Source: Lichtheimia corymbifera B2541 (Eukaryota > Mucoromycota > Mucoromycetes > Mucorales > Lichtheimiaceae). From it: DNA of 64,000 nucleotides. The notes below the pieces were generated by a model, which saw only the letters and a program-made list of their open reading frames with translations, made no database searches and had not been told where the DNA came from. Within the stretch, counting starts at the first letter, position 1. Each line of letters opens with the position of its first letter. The DNA lies in assembly GCA_000697475.1 (NCBI GenBank), contig JNEU01001101.1:62001-126000 (forward strand), given 5' to 3'. The position numbers were made by a program, and so were the translations under genes. Below, in pieces: positions 50,144-61,619 of the stretch.

Positions 50144-50744
50144 GATGCCAAGCTACATCTCTGCGGTATATCAATGTAATAAATGTCTATCTTACAATAT
50201 CTCTATCACAAAAATGAACGGCTATTGAACAAGATCTGATCACAAAAACACAGAGAGGTTTATGCTGTCGTACACAGCCTTTGTTCAAAACATAATGAGC
50301 CAATCACTTCACTTTCTCCTTTATCATCACAGCATTGACAAGTGGATGTATGTTTACAATTCTGCATTTGCCGTATCATGTATCTATTCATAATATAATG
50401 CATCGAAATGTCCACTGGAATAACCCATCTTCATTCACAAAAGATGAGTAATACACTGCATTGCTCTAATAATAGATCCATCGATACGGGGACAAGGTGA
50501 ATGGGTGATGCATAAAGACGGGATGCTCATGGCTTGTCAAAGCATACATTCAAGTCGATGGCATCATTCTTAGTGATGAAGTTGAAGTTGAGAATAGAGA
50601 CACAAGAACAAGGATCCTTTCCCACCCATTGTATGCACTGAATCCTTCCATCCCATAACTAAGCCAATTCATATCCATATCCATATCCATAAGAACTCGT
50701 ATGTATTGAAAACAAGTTGCTACACGTAAATAAAGAGATGCTCT
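50144..50744. other. Intergenic stretch, no gene seen
   Basis: About 600 bp of AT-rich sequence between the secreted-protein locus and the right-hand composite repeat. Contains a short triple 'catatc' repeat near 50670-50690, but no gene. Confidence 0.4.
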
Positions 50745-51640
50745 ATATTACGACTGTCTGCTGTTCACGCAAGAAGGACTGCAAGGCAGGTTGCTGCAAG
50801 TAACTTGAGACAATGGAGTGAAGACCTCGCTAATGGCAACTGCTGGAATGAATGCTGTTACGATTGGTCGTGGTTGAGGATTGTACGGCGGAAGGTGTCG
50901 TGTCAAGACACGCGGGTGTTGTCGTGGGGTGCACACGCCATGCACTTGCAATTCAGTCAAAGGCAATCGGATCAAGGCAGTTGTAGGATCGACATGATGA
51001 GTTGAAGCAGCACAATCGTTTGCGGTGGTAGTTGTACTTGAATGGGGCAACAGTTGGGAAGGGGAGGGAGAAGAGTAGATAAGTGGGAGTGGAAGATCTG
51101 GAAATCAAGTAGCAGGCACAGTCAGGCATATCCATGCACACTCTAATTAATGCATGATCTTGAGATTGCTCTCCCCGAACCTCAAACTTTCACACAAGAT
51201 TCTCTACGACATACTGATCAATTTTGTTTTAATAAAAAACCCACACTTCATTTGAAAATCTTGAATGGGAGGGTATAATGAGTGATTTGCTATGATGGAC
51301 GGAAACTCCGGAACCACCCGGATACATTGAAATGCCAGTTAGTATGGATTACCTTGGGATTCCCCAACTTGAACTTGAAACTTGGTAAGAAGGTTCTCTC
51401 CTTCATGCTGATTAACTCCATTCATTTAAAAACCGTAGTGTTCATTATGATGTTTCAATGAATCGGTCGGTCCAAATATAGGAGAGACGGAACGCAAGTA
51501 GGGTGTATAGTGCACACCCCCGCGGTTGTCCATCTCCATTGTGAAACTTGGTCAGACGGTGGGCCTCAATATGCTGATCAACTTCATTCAAATAAAAATC
51601 GCAGGCTTCATAATGAAAGTCTTGAATGGCGGCGTCCGAC
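50745..51640 (-). repeat. Composite repeat flank, copy 2 (inverted)
   Basis: Reverse-complement counterpart of 1440-2483. Going right to left it shows the same blocks in the same order: 'gttgatcaacttcattcaaa' region near 51580, 'gctgattaactcc' near 51408, 'aaaacccacacttcatttgaaaat' near 51236, 'gtacttgaatggggcaacagttgg' near 51038, 'gtggggtgcacacgcca' near 50924 and 'gcaagtaacttgagac' near 50795. It is shorter than copy 1 by internal deletions and ends near 50745. Confidence 0.72.
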
Positions 51641-51915
51641 GATGAACGGACGGGGAATATATATTATGTAGGATGCTCGGCATAACCTTGGGATTTCCCA
51701 TGTAGAACGTCATACTTTCGTACAAGGTCCTTTCAGCCACGACGAGCAACTTTGCTCTATGAAAGACCCCACGTTTCATTGTAGAATTTTTAGTTATGGG
51801 CATCTTTTTGTCTTACATATGCTGTAATAAGAATGATGCCATATGAAAAGTTGTCTTTGCTCAATGCCAAGTAGCTAGCCTCTGATAGAGCCAAAGATGC
51901 ACAGGAGCCTATTTG
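51641..51915 (-). repeat. Foldback arm attached to composite copy 2
   Basis: Blocks 'gagcaactttgctctatgaaagaccccacgtttcattgta' type (51740-51785), 'cttacatatgctgtaa' (51813-51828) and 'tgatagagccaaagatgcac' (51892-51911) match one arm of the palindromic family at 1-1440. Only one arm is kept, so this copy is not a full palindrome. Confidence 0.65.
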
Positions 51916-52334
51916 TGCAACACCGCTGACTGGGTAGGATTGGAAGGATAAATGCATGATATTTTATACACTGTGAGCAACAAGTCATCAATTGGCAGAT
52001 GATAGTCACTTCATCCCAGTCCCAGTCGTTGACAAATACATTGCATGTGAACAATGCTCCTGGTCTATATATTCACTTCCATGATTCAAGCAGCTTGGTC
52101 CGAGCTGATTTGGCTGGGTTACTGCCAAAGAGTATATATGTACTCGCTGTTTGGCCGTAGCTCAGTCAAATTAGCTCGAATCAAAGCAATTGAATCTTGG
52201 AATGGAATATCTGGAGCAGGAGCATTGTTCACATGCCATAGAATAGACAACTGTGCCGATTGTGAGGAAATGGCTGTTAGCTCGCAATTTATGGTGTATT
52301 ATGCATAGCTATAAAGTTTCATACGTTGACCTTC
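51916..52334. other. Intergenic stretch, no gene seen
   Basis: Between two foldback fragments. A short sequence resembling a tRNA A box near 52155 is not part of a tRNA. No gene is supported. Confidence 0.4.
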
Positions 52335-52445
52335 CAACCTTGCTAATGGGCTGTGTTACACAAACAAGCTTCTCTGCATCTTTGTCTCTATCAAAGCCTA
52401 GCTACATGACAATGAACAGTACTCTTTCAATATAGTATTATGGTT
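52335..52445 (+). repeat. Foldback fragment in opposite orientation
   Basis: The 'gggctgtgttacacaaacaagcttctctgcatctttg' and 'ctatcaaagcctagctac...gacaatgaac' blocks match the 430-550 part of the left array in the plus direction. Together with the minus-oriented arm at 51641-51915 this may be the remains of one larger palindrome interrupted by ~420 bp. Confidence 0.55.
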
Positions 52446-52757
52446 ACAAATAAAATAGAACAAGGCACTCAGCAACAATGGCGGCGTGCTCAGTTCTCAA
52501 TGAATAATGACTCACGCCTTTGACCATTTTGAAAGACTTATGTATAAATGATGTCGAATGTTATAAGATTATGTTACTGTCGTTTATTTTCTGGATTTAC
52601 AAACAAAACAAAATGATGTTGAAGGAAAGGGAAGAAAAAAGAAAAAGGAAAAAAACACAAACTCCCAAGAAGATTACTTTTTGTCGACTGGATTACTTAT
52701 ACAAGCTGTCAATGTCCAAGAAAGAGAGGTCAAGACAAGCGTGCATGCTATCTGAAT

Positions 52758-52855
52758 GTGTGTGTGTGTGTGTGTGCGTTTACGTGAGTTGCTGCAAATG
52801 TGTATAACGTGCATGTGTGTGCGTTGTGGGAATGAATGTGTGTGTGCATGGAATG
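52758..52855 (+). repeat. (TG)n-rich microsatellite
   Basis: TG dinucleotide runs at 52758-52777 and again at about 52806-52847 with interruptions. They lie just downstream of the 3' end of the Jsn1-like gene. Confidence 0.7.
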
Positions 52856-52901
52856 TAAATACGTCATCTGGATGGGATCTCTTGAGGATTGGGTATAGTT
52901 G

Positions 52902-55900
52902 TTACTGACTATGGTGATCGCTATTGTTGTTGTTCATGTTGTTTTCAAGCTCATCCAATAATTTCTTATGTCCTGGACCTTGTAACTTGCCAAGAAGAGG
53001 ACACACTTGGTCAACGAGTTGCTCATGTTGTTCCTCCGAAATATAAGAGCTCGCAATTATCTTTTGGATCAAGGGCGAACCACGCACTGAATCGGAAACA
53101 ATCTCTTGTAGCGCATTCTCGTCGGTGATAGCTTCTAAAACGATTCTTCGTGCTTCATCTTCATTATCTTGATTAACAAGCTTGAGCAGTGTCTGTGATC
53201 CGAGTTTGTGTGTGGCCACCTGTACTAAATGTGGCTTGAGTCGCTTGGCAAGCAGTGAATGTCTCTTTTCAAGGTTGGATGATTCCATCAACCACGAGAG
53301 CAGCAAGGCACCATTGGGATTGGTTGAAAGTGACAATGCATTCTGAGTCAAAGCGGCTGCAACAAAGATCTAAAATAATACCAGTCAGTACCTTGGAGGA
53401 ATGACAAAACCGATCCACCACCCTTACTTACCTTTTGATTCAATGTGACGTGTTGATTATCCAAAGTGCCACGCATGGCTCGAGCACCAAATCGACCTTG
53501 TGCGACATTGAGAAGCTTCTCGACCATTGCGTCAAAGATGAATTGGTTGTTGCCATCACCCAATCGAAGACAGCATTGCACAGCATAGTTGCCAAATTGA
53601 TCCAAGAGCAATGGAGGTACATAGGGACGTAAATGAGTGCATACGAGATGAATCTAAGATATGCATGTCAGCATTGTGTGTATTAAAATGCAGACATCAT
53701 TCATTACCTGTTCTGGTGTCTTGATTGTGTCTATAATCTTTTGTGCTGCCCAGGTTCCATTCTTGTGTACGCTGATGGCTGCCATGTGTGGTCCAATACG
53801 TTTGAGCATAGCAGCTTTGGTATCCTCTGTGCACTTTTCGAAAAGTCGTTGGACGACCGTATTGCCAATGTAATCTATACCAGGATCATCAGCACCCTGT
53901 CTGGTGAATAGGTTTATACGACTTACCGCTGCTTAGTTCTGCAATTTCATCCATACAATCGTATGCAATGGTTTCCACTTCCTTGGTGCCATGGCCTGCA
54001 TTATCCAACTTTTTACGGATCTCACGTAGACGAGCGGCATCAAATTTCCGTGTAGCACCAAATTCAGGGACAGGTGGGATTGATTCGAAATAACCTGATG
54101 ATGTTTCAAGTGCTACGCAAATCCATTGAATGTCAGCTTTAGGCAAAAGAGTGGTGAAATTGAGAGATTTACCTTTGACCAAGTTCAAAGCCTTGTCTTC
54201 AGCACCGTATTCTTTCATGATACTCCAAAGGTCAGTGAGCCACGAATTGCCATCTTCCATGGTCGCACGATCATTATCGCCATGTAATTTGGTGGCACCA
54301 TTGCTGTTGTTGGCGTTTACAACTCCAGAAGTAGTAGTGGTAATACCCTCGTTAGCTGCAGCAGTCTTGGCTGGAGGTACTTTGGCAAATCCAACACGCA
54401 CACCAGCGAAACCTTGAACACCAATCTCATTCTGGAGCAATGCTTCACGAGCCTTGGATGCACTATCGACTTGCTCAAAGTTGACAAAGCCGCAATTCTT
54501 GTGTGAAAGTACACGCACTGACTCGATGGCACCAAAGGAAGAAAAAATGTGCTGCAAAGTGGACGGAGCCATGCCCGAAGGGATATTACCAAGCCCTAAA
54601 AAAGGCAGGTCATATTAATTACGGGATATCATCCATCCACCAAGGTAATAATAGTACTTACATAGAGCACGTGTAGGTTGTAGTGCTGTGGTATCAGGGA
54701 TAGCAGCATCCGCTCTTCCATAACCAATACGTACGATGCAGTTGCCGACACGACCACCTAGTCTTCCAAGCACTTCTTCCTTGGCACGCACAGCATCCTC
54801 GACATGGAAGAAATTGACAAATGCACATTCCTTCTCCAATAGCAAACGCACGCTCTCAATAGGACCAAAGGATGAAAATAGCTGAGTCAAGTTTTCAATG
54901 GTAACGGTCGAATCAATATTGCCAATCCACAAGGAGCGTGTAGCGGTTTGAGTAGGTGAGCTAGTGGAAGGCATCATCTGAGCTTGGTGATTACGGAACG
55001 TGGGCGTCGATTGGCTATAATGGAGATATGGCTATAATGCATAAATAAAATTAGTATCAAATGGTCTCCTCATAATATACCCATCCTCTCCTTTTCTCCT
55101 TGTTTGATATGACGCGCTTCTCTTTTCCGATCCCTTACCTCAGGCACCCCATTGCCATTCATATACACGGTCTCTTGATGTTGCTCAGACGGAATAGTGT
55201 CGTTATAAACTTGCTGCGTGTGAAGCATGTTGGCCAATAATTCTGAATCACCCAATGACAATGAAGATTCTGGTTGCTTGGTAGCGAATTCACGATCAAC
55301 ATAAGATGATTCATCATCTGTGACTGAATCAAGAGTGGGAAGTTGCATTTGCCAAAGAGAAGAAGGAGGATTCATGCCACGATCATAATCCATACGTCCC
55401 ATGCTGGAAGCTCTTGGCCGATTGCGTTGAACTGTCAAACTATCGAGTGGATTGGCAAAAGTACTAGCACGTGCACGAGTAGTACGCATGGGAGGAGAAG
55501 TAGTGGGTGGAGGAGCTGCTGCTGCTGGTGTTGTAGTGGGTGGTTGAGTCGCAGCTTGAGGAGCCAAGGATGGAGCAATATGTGCAGGTATTGGGCGATC
55601 CTGATAACGACTCGCTGCATTGACTGAATAAGAGCGACTACGATTGCCAGATAAAAGAGAACGACCTTGGGATCCTGGGACTAAGATATCTGTAGCAGGT
55701 GCAGGTGGTTGTTCTTGACGATGATGATGCTGAGAATAAGGAGTATGGTGGTGGTGATGATGATGATACAATCCATTATTGGTAGCTGTAGTAGCAGGGG
55801 CAGCACCAGTGGGGACGTTACTTTCATCCTCTAATCCAAGTGAACGTAAAGTACGCGCAATACTGAAATCTCTATCACCACGAAGCAATTGCTCAGTTGC

Positions 55901-56493
55901 AGGGGATGGCAACGAAGAACGCACTTGTTGCTGTTGTTGCTGTTGATTCTGTTCTTGTTGTTGTTGATTACCATCCATACCAGAAGACCACGAGGAGCCA
56001 AAGATAGTCAGTGGAGGGGGAACAGGGAGATTAAGTGATCCTGAACGATGACGAGTATCTGCTGCTGCTACTGCTGCTGCTGCTGAAGGTCGAAGCAAAG
56101 GAGATCGATGGGCACGTTCCTCTGGTAAATGCACCATGGATGGCATGGTTCCAGCACGTGCACGACGCATTGGAAGAGTAGAACGAGTTGTATCCATAGA
56201 AGAAGTAGTAGGGATATCCTGGTAAGCTGAACTAGACGTGGTAGTCGTCTTTGTATGTGCACCTCTCAAGAAACTAAGCGAGTTGGACATTGTTGGGTCT
56301 AGAACTTGATCCAAGTAGCTCATGCCTCCTTGTGACATTGACACGCCAGCTTCATTTTCTTCAAGTACGACATCTAGGTCCCTTCATAAATAAACAGAGA
56401 TGATGAGCAAAAGGTTCCATTGACAGGGGGAGATTGTAATACTTGCCTTGATGTGGCGTACGCTTGTCGCATAGAGCCAGGTTCCTTCATCAT
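52902..56493 (-). CDS. Jsn1/Puf2-like RNA-binding protein (RRM + PUF)
   Basis: Exons read leftwards: 56493-56447, 56381-55081, 54982-54662, 54595-54173, 54112-53927, 53874-53708, 53653-53432, 53369-52902; about 1,044 residues. The N-terminal ~440 residues are disordered (Gln, His and Ser/Pro tracts, RxRA-S motifs). Two RRMs follow (SLWIGNID...CAFVNFF and LWLGNIPSG...CGFVNF, ~455-640), then PUF repeats (~730-1030; RIGPHMAAISVHKNGTWAAQK, FGNYAVQCCLRLG, HKLGSQTLLKLV). This RRM-plus-PUF order is that of Jsn1/Puf2, which bind mRNAs for membrane-associated proteins. The first intron has a GC donor; without it the start would be 56338. The acceptor of the next intron is ambiguous. Confidence 0.88.
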
Positions 56494-58048
56494 TATGCGT
56501 CCAGCGTCCAAAAGAATAATACAAGAAAAGGTGTTTTCGTGGAACCGTGAAAGAAAAAGAAAGAGAGTGTAGTAATATAGGAAAACGGGAAAGGGGCAAG
56601 GAAAAGAGAAAAAAGGGGGAAAGTGGAACGACCAAGAGTGATGAAAAATGGCCCCTTGCGCGCGGATGATTAACTCTCTACAAAGTGTCACACACAGCAA
56701 AAATCACTCGAAAGAGAGAGGGCGAGAGAGAGAGAGCGACAAGTGAGAGAGGCTTTCTATCAAATGCAGGAGTCATCAATGACTAGGATGGTAATGAACA
56801 ACAACAACAACAAATACGTACCTATACATACACCTTGAACTCCTTTCTACTCAACCATCCATTTCCCACTCTGCTGTAGCATGAATCAATTGTCCCGTGC
56901 CTGCTCCACTCTCTCTTTCATCATTTACATCGCCGATATAAGCTGAGCATTATACTTAAGGTACGTGCATCTGACACTTTGGACCCCTCATCCTCCTGCT
57001 CCTCTCAATTATATATATATATTGCATCACGGACCTTTTCTTTATTGTTCTCGTTATTGACTATGATGATACCCTTTTCCCCCTCCTCCCGTCTAATTAC
57101 CCAACATTGGAAGAATGGATGGATTTTCATGCAACAGGACATTACAAGGGCTTGCTGCATATTCTTTTTCCCAACAGTTTATTAAACGACAATACCCTGC
57201 ATCTATCCAATACCTTTGTTATCTTTTGCTCCTCAACACAAAACGTCAACATGGCTATCCATTATGTACTTAATGTAAAGGAGAAGACACAGAAAATAAA
57301 GAGCAGCAATGGGATGCATGTATATTGCTTGGGTTACCCTTCTCCTTCAAAAATCAACACCCACCCCCTTACTTACCGCGTGCGGTCCTGATTTTCTACT
57401 ATTCCTTTTGGTCACGCAATAGCCTACCTGGGAACCAGTTTCATTGGTATCTATCTCCCATGTGGTAGTCGTAGTAGTAAATAACGAGCACAATCATCGC
57501 CTAATGTTATACTACCCCCTAGGTCATGGGTAACCTACCTTGATGGTTGCCTAGAGAAAATCCATGGTTACCACTTTTCCTATGTACATGGTGCAGGATG
57601 CAGTACCTCTCATCACCATCCATGTTCACTGTATAATTTTGTTACAGCCTCATGATTCAAAATGACAATGAGAGTCATCCACATGTCTTATTCGCCATTG
57701 CACGTGCTGACAAGTCTATCTCATCTTATTACTACTACTACCACCAATCACCCCTTAAAAGAGCGCAAGTCAACAAACTTAGTCTAATGTATTCCAGAAT
57801 ACTGATATAGCAAATATGGGTCATTCAATAATTCTCTAATCTGTTCTCGATGCAACTGACAACTTTTTGGATGTAGCAACAGGTGGTATCCATGGATCTT
57901 GTAGTATCAGCCTTCCTTGGTTACACCATGTCCCAATCACGGATAGGCCGATTTGCCAGCTGAATCCTGCTCGTGTCCTCTTTTTGCATACCGTCCTTGC
58001 AGCAATAGCTTTGCTTCTAGATCCAAAACGAGGTTTGTCTTTCAAGAC
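56494..58048. other. Divergent intergenic region, 1.5 kb
   Basis: Between the Jsn1-like and four-TM genes. The left part (56500-56760) is a purine/pyrimidine-biased leader with GA-rich runs. Short (AT)n at about 57009-57020. No gene is seen. Confidence 0.45.
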
Positions 58049-58993
58049 ATGCCGGCTGCCAAAGTCTTTTGTTGTGTTCCTGTCCGCATTGGTGCCATTG
58101 CCATCTCGGCCATCCTCTTGGTAAGCTCTTGTTTCACCTTGGCGGTTTCTGATGCGTCCCTCATTCATATATATATAACCTTAGGCTGTGTACTTGGCAG
58201 GCACTATCGCTATATTTGTTCAACGACAAGGTAAGTTTGTTTTTGTTTCCATGGATACCATAGCATGGCTAAAAAAACATACATGGTTTTTATATAGGCA
58301 TGAGAGATTGGGCTACCTTGGTTCAAGCTGTGGATGTACCTCTCACGAATGAAGCATTTGATGGTGTGTTTGGTGCTATGGCGGCCATCAGTATTGCATA
58401 TACCCTGACACATGTTTATGGTTTGATCTCTATTATCTTGGTAAGGCAGTAATGGCATGTGACTCGACGTGATGATGATACTAATCTCCTTCCCCCCACC
58501 ATATCTTTGATAGCAAAAACGCAAGCTTGTCAAGGTGTATCATATTATCAATTGGTTCTTTGTTTTGCTGATCTTGACCATTTCGCTATCATACTGGTTC
58601 TACTTCAAAGTCAAGCGTGATGTATACATCAATGATTGTCAAGATCTACGGAACAATGGTGCTATGCCTTTCAATGATACTTATACCCCGGTTGTCGTTC
58701 CTGGCAAGAATATCCTAGCAGGAGGTAGTGACAAGAGCTATTGCATCTCTCTCGTGAATAAGCTTGTCATTGCTTCTGGTGTGGTTACCTTTTTAGCCAA
58801 CATGATTCAGGTACAAGCTCTTTTTTCATACTCTCATTGTGTCTAAATTGCTCATTCTTTGCTATAGTTGTACTTTGCAAGTTGTATTGGCACGTATGCA
58901 TTCAGTCTCAATTGGCAATATCTTCATCAACGACTACAAACACAAGATGTGGATGAACTAGCTATGGGGAAAATCGCAGTGGATCGGGATTAG
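58049..58993 (+). CDS. Four-TM membrane protein of unknown function
   Basis: Five exons (58049-58120, 58185-58230, 58298-58440, 58514-58810, 58868-58993) with canonical junctions give 227 residues. The N-terminus is short and Cys-containing (AAKVFCCVPVR), followed by TM1 (~13-38, spread over two exons), TM2 (~58-83), TM3 (~93-115), a ~55-residue loop with two cysteines (YINDCQDL and KSYCIS, which could form a disulfide) and TM4 (~165-195). The C-tail is soluble. This layout resembles tetraspanin-like small fungal membrane proteins, but no signature such as CCG is present. I do not recognise the family. It is convergent with EF-Ts, 109 bp apart. Confidence 0.75.
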
Positions 58994-59102
58994 TTGTAGT
59001 AGTATCTCTTTGTACATGATTCAATAGTACTTTTTTTTATTCTCTATGTTATGTATGATACAATTTTGGGAGGAGGAAGAGGAGGGGGGGAATGGATAGA
59101 AT

Positions 59103-60165
59103 CTAGTTACCCGAAGCAGCCTTTTGCACTTCACTAGCAAAGTCGTTTTCCTTCTTTTCAATGCCTTCACCTACTTGCCATCGCAAGAATCCAGTCACGA
59201 TAGCACCATCCTCAATACCAGCTTCCTTGGCAGCCTTATCCACGTGCTCGGCAACGGTGAGATCAGGGTTCAACATGAAAGGTTGCTTGGTCAAGACAAT
59301 TTCGGAGACATCAGCGGATTCAGCAGTAGGCACATCCTCTTGGTTAAGATATTGTGGATTGTAACCAACGACTTGACGAGCCACTTGACGAGCCACCTTG
59401 GTTAATGCATCAGCATTAGCTTCCACCTTGCGAGGTTCAAGCACGGCAAAACCACCCATCTTGCCAGTAGCGGTATCACCACCATGAATATATTGACCAA
59501 CAGCACCACCTGATGCAACGGCTGCACGACGTAATGTGATATTCTCGCCTAACTTGCCAATAGTCTCAACAATGACCTCTTGAACTGATTTGGTAGCGTC
59601 AGGAACTGCAGTAGCATCGTCGGGATGAGGCATCAATGGTGCTTGTAACAAGCTGTCAACTGGAATTTGTTCAACGGCCTTGGATGAATCGTGCAACAAG
59701 AGAGAGGTGGCAGCAATACGCGAAGCAAGGTTCTTGAATACATCGTTACGTGAAACGAAATCAGTCTCGCAGTTAAGCTACGTTGTTTTATAAGTTAGAT
59801 CCTAGACAACTTGGGTATCCTCATCATCCACCATCCACCATACATACCTCCACCATAGTGCTTCTACGTGGAGCACCTTCTGCAACAACGGATGCGATAC
59901 TGATAAGACCTTCACCAGCAGTTCGTCCTGCAACCTTTTGAGCCTTTTTGGCACCAGCAGCTTGTGCGTCTTGTTCCAACCACGCCATGGCCTTTGCATA
60001 GTCATTGTTGTTCTTGACAAGGGCTTCTTTGGCTTTTGTCATGGAAACCTCGGTCTCCTGGCGCAATTGCTTCAACAACTTAATGTCGGGCTTGATAGCA
60101 GCAGCAGCACTGTATTGTCGGCAGAGAATGTGTCGTGCAGGAGCAATGCGTAATCCCAAGAACAT
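59103..60165 (-). CDS. TSF1: Mitochondrial elongation factor Ts
   Basis: Two exons (60165-59848, 59777-59103) give 330 residues. Residues ~1-25 (FLGLRIAPARHILCRQYSAAA) form an amphipathic, Arg-containing mitochondrial targeting peptide. The UBA-like N-domain (KLLKQLRQETEVSMTKAKEAL) follows, then AGRTAGEGLISI and the family signature LNCETDFVSRN across the exon junction (~107-117). The C-terminal half carries the GQYIHGGDTATGKMGG-like core and the typical ...LNPDLTVAEHV...GFLRWQVGEGIEKKENDFASEV end. EF-Ts exchanges GDP for GTP on mitochondrial EF-Tu. Saccharomyces lacks it, but many other fungi keep it. It is divergent from eL30 (588 bp between starts), which suggests a shared promoter for translation genes. 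Confidence 0.93.
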
Positions 60166-60753
60166 TGTAGAGTGTGATAAAGACAAGGAGAAAGAGGGTT
60201 GCTGGGTTAAGATAAATAAAAGGTGGAGCGGCTCTTTCCACAACATGCTTGAGCCATCAATTTTGAATCATTTGATGATGCCCATACATAATCTATTATC
60301 AACAAAAGCAGAAAGGGTCAATTCGATAGTAGTTAAACACTAGATCGACATGTTGTGCATGAATGAAAATATGCCATCAAGTCGATCTCATCATTGCATT
60401 ATGCACTGTGTGTTATATTTCTATCTTTATAATGTCGTAACTATGGTCACTTTTTATTGCTTTAACGTGTTTACGATGCATATTATTTGGTGTGCGATCA
60501 CATATATAGAACAATGATCAGTGTGTAGTGATCTATGCGGGGCTTTACAAGAGGAAAAAGGGGGGGTTGGATTGACAGGCAGCCTAACCATTGTGGCTTG
60601 TCTGTGAAAAATTTGTATATCTTTTCGGGAGGGGGATGAGTAGGCCAACCTTCCTCTTTTTTTCTCCAAAACTTTTTTTACTGGTACGTCGATACCGTGG
60701 ATGATACGGCAACAATAGAATCCCAATATTGATATACATACACCATTATAGCA

Positions 60754-61301
60754 ATGGCTCCCGCTGTCAAGAAGTCCAAGAAGAACGTCGAGTCCATCAA
60801 CTCTCGTCTCCAACTCGTCACCAAGTCTGGCAAGTACACCCTTGGTTACAAGTCTACCTTGAAGACTCTTCGTCAGGGCAAGGGTAAGTGATTCAATTTC
60901 ATTTTTGATTGACTGCCACGGGGGACAGGAGCCCAAAGCCACAACAACAAAAAAAGAAACGAGCAGTCGTCTCCTGTTGGGCAGAGATCGTCCCCCACCT
61001 CTAGTTACTAACATGATTGTTTTTTCTTTTCTAGCCAAGCTTATTGTCATTGCTGGCAACTGCCCCCCTCTCCGCAAGTCCGAGCTTGAGTACTATGCTA
61101 TGTTGTCCAAGACCGGTGTCCACCACTACAACGGCAGTATGTATCAATCGATTGTGGATCATAAATCGGATTACAGTATTCCCTAACGCGTATGTGATAA
61201 TAGACAACATTGACCTTGGTACTGCTTGCGGTAAGCTCTTCCGCACCGGTGTCCTCTCCATCACCGATGCTGGTGACTCTGACATCTTGTCTGCCCAATA
61301 A
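60754..61301 (+). CDS. RPL30: Ribosomal protein eL30
   Basis: Three exons (60754-60883, 61035-61136, 61204-61301) give 109 residues, the usual length. The sequence is highly conserved: [53 protein letters not shown], and [29 protein letters not shown]. eL30 binds kink-turn RNA within the large ribosomal subunit; in yeast it also binds its own pre-mRNA to block splicing. Codons are strongly biased (C-ending), as expected of a highly expressed gene. Intron 1 (60884-61034) carries a perfect yeast-type TACTAAC branch point at about 61006-61012 and several complementary segments described separately. Confidence 0.97.
60911..60996 (+). other. Foldable region in eL30 intron 1
   Basis: Three perfect complementary pairs lie within 86 nt: GACTGC (60911-60916) with GCAGTC (60963-60968), ACAGGAG (60925-60931) with CTCCTGT (60971-60977), and GGGGGAC (60920-60926) with GTCCCCC (60990-60996). 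The second and third overlap and exclude each other; the first crosses either one, as in a pseudoknot. Because eL30 is an autoregulated RNA-binding protein in yeast, a control element is conceivable. Confidence 0.4.
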
Positions 61302-61619
61302 ATGCGTGCGAGGGATTAGCCCATGCCTGCAGTCGTACAATAAAGTTTTTTTTACTTTGTACAACACCAGAAGCATTCTCTTTTTTACACGTATATCTTT
61401 TGGCTGATGCAGCCTGGAAAACTTTGACAGCGCGCATTATCATACGACATGGGAAAAACACTACAAGGAGCTTATCTAATGATGAAGCCTTTTGGATGTG
61501 CCGTTAAATCTATGTAGCTAAGAACCAGATGCTTACTCCATGATGATATCGCTTTTTTATGTTTCAAATGCATGATTTATTGCAAGCAATGAAAAACATG
61601 AGATGGTATATATAAAAGG

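Noticed and set aside
52140..52200. tRNA-like A box ('gtagctcagtc') followed by a B-box-like 'gctcgaatcaa'
   Set aside because: The two motifs are only about 15 nt apart, far too close for a tRNA, and no acceptor stem can be formed.
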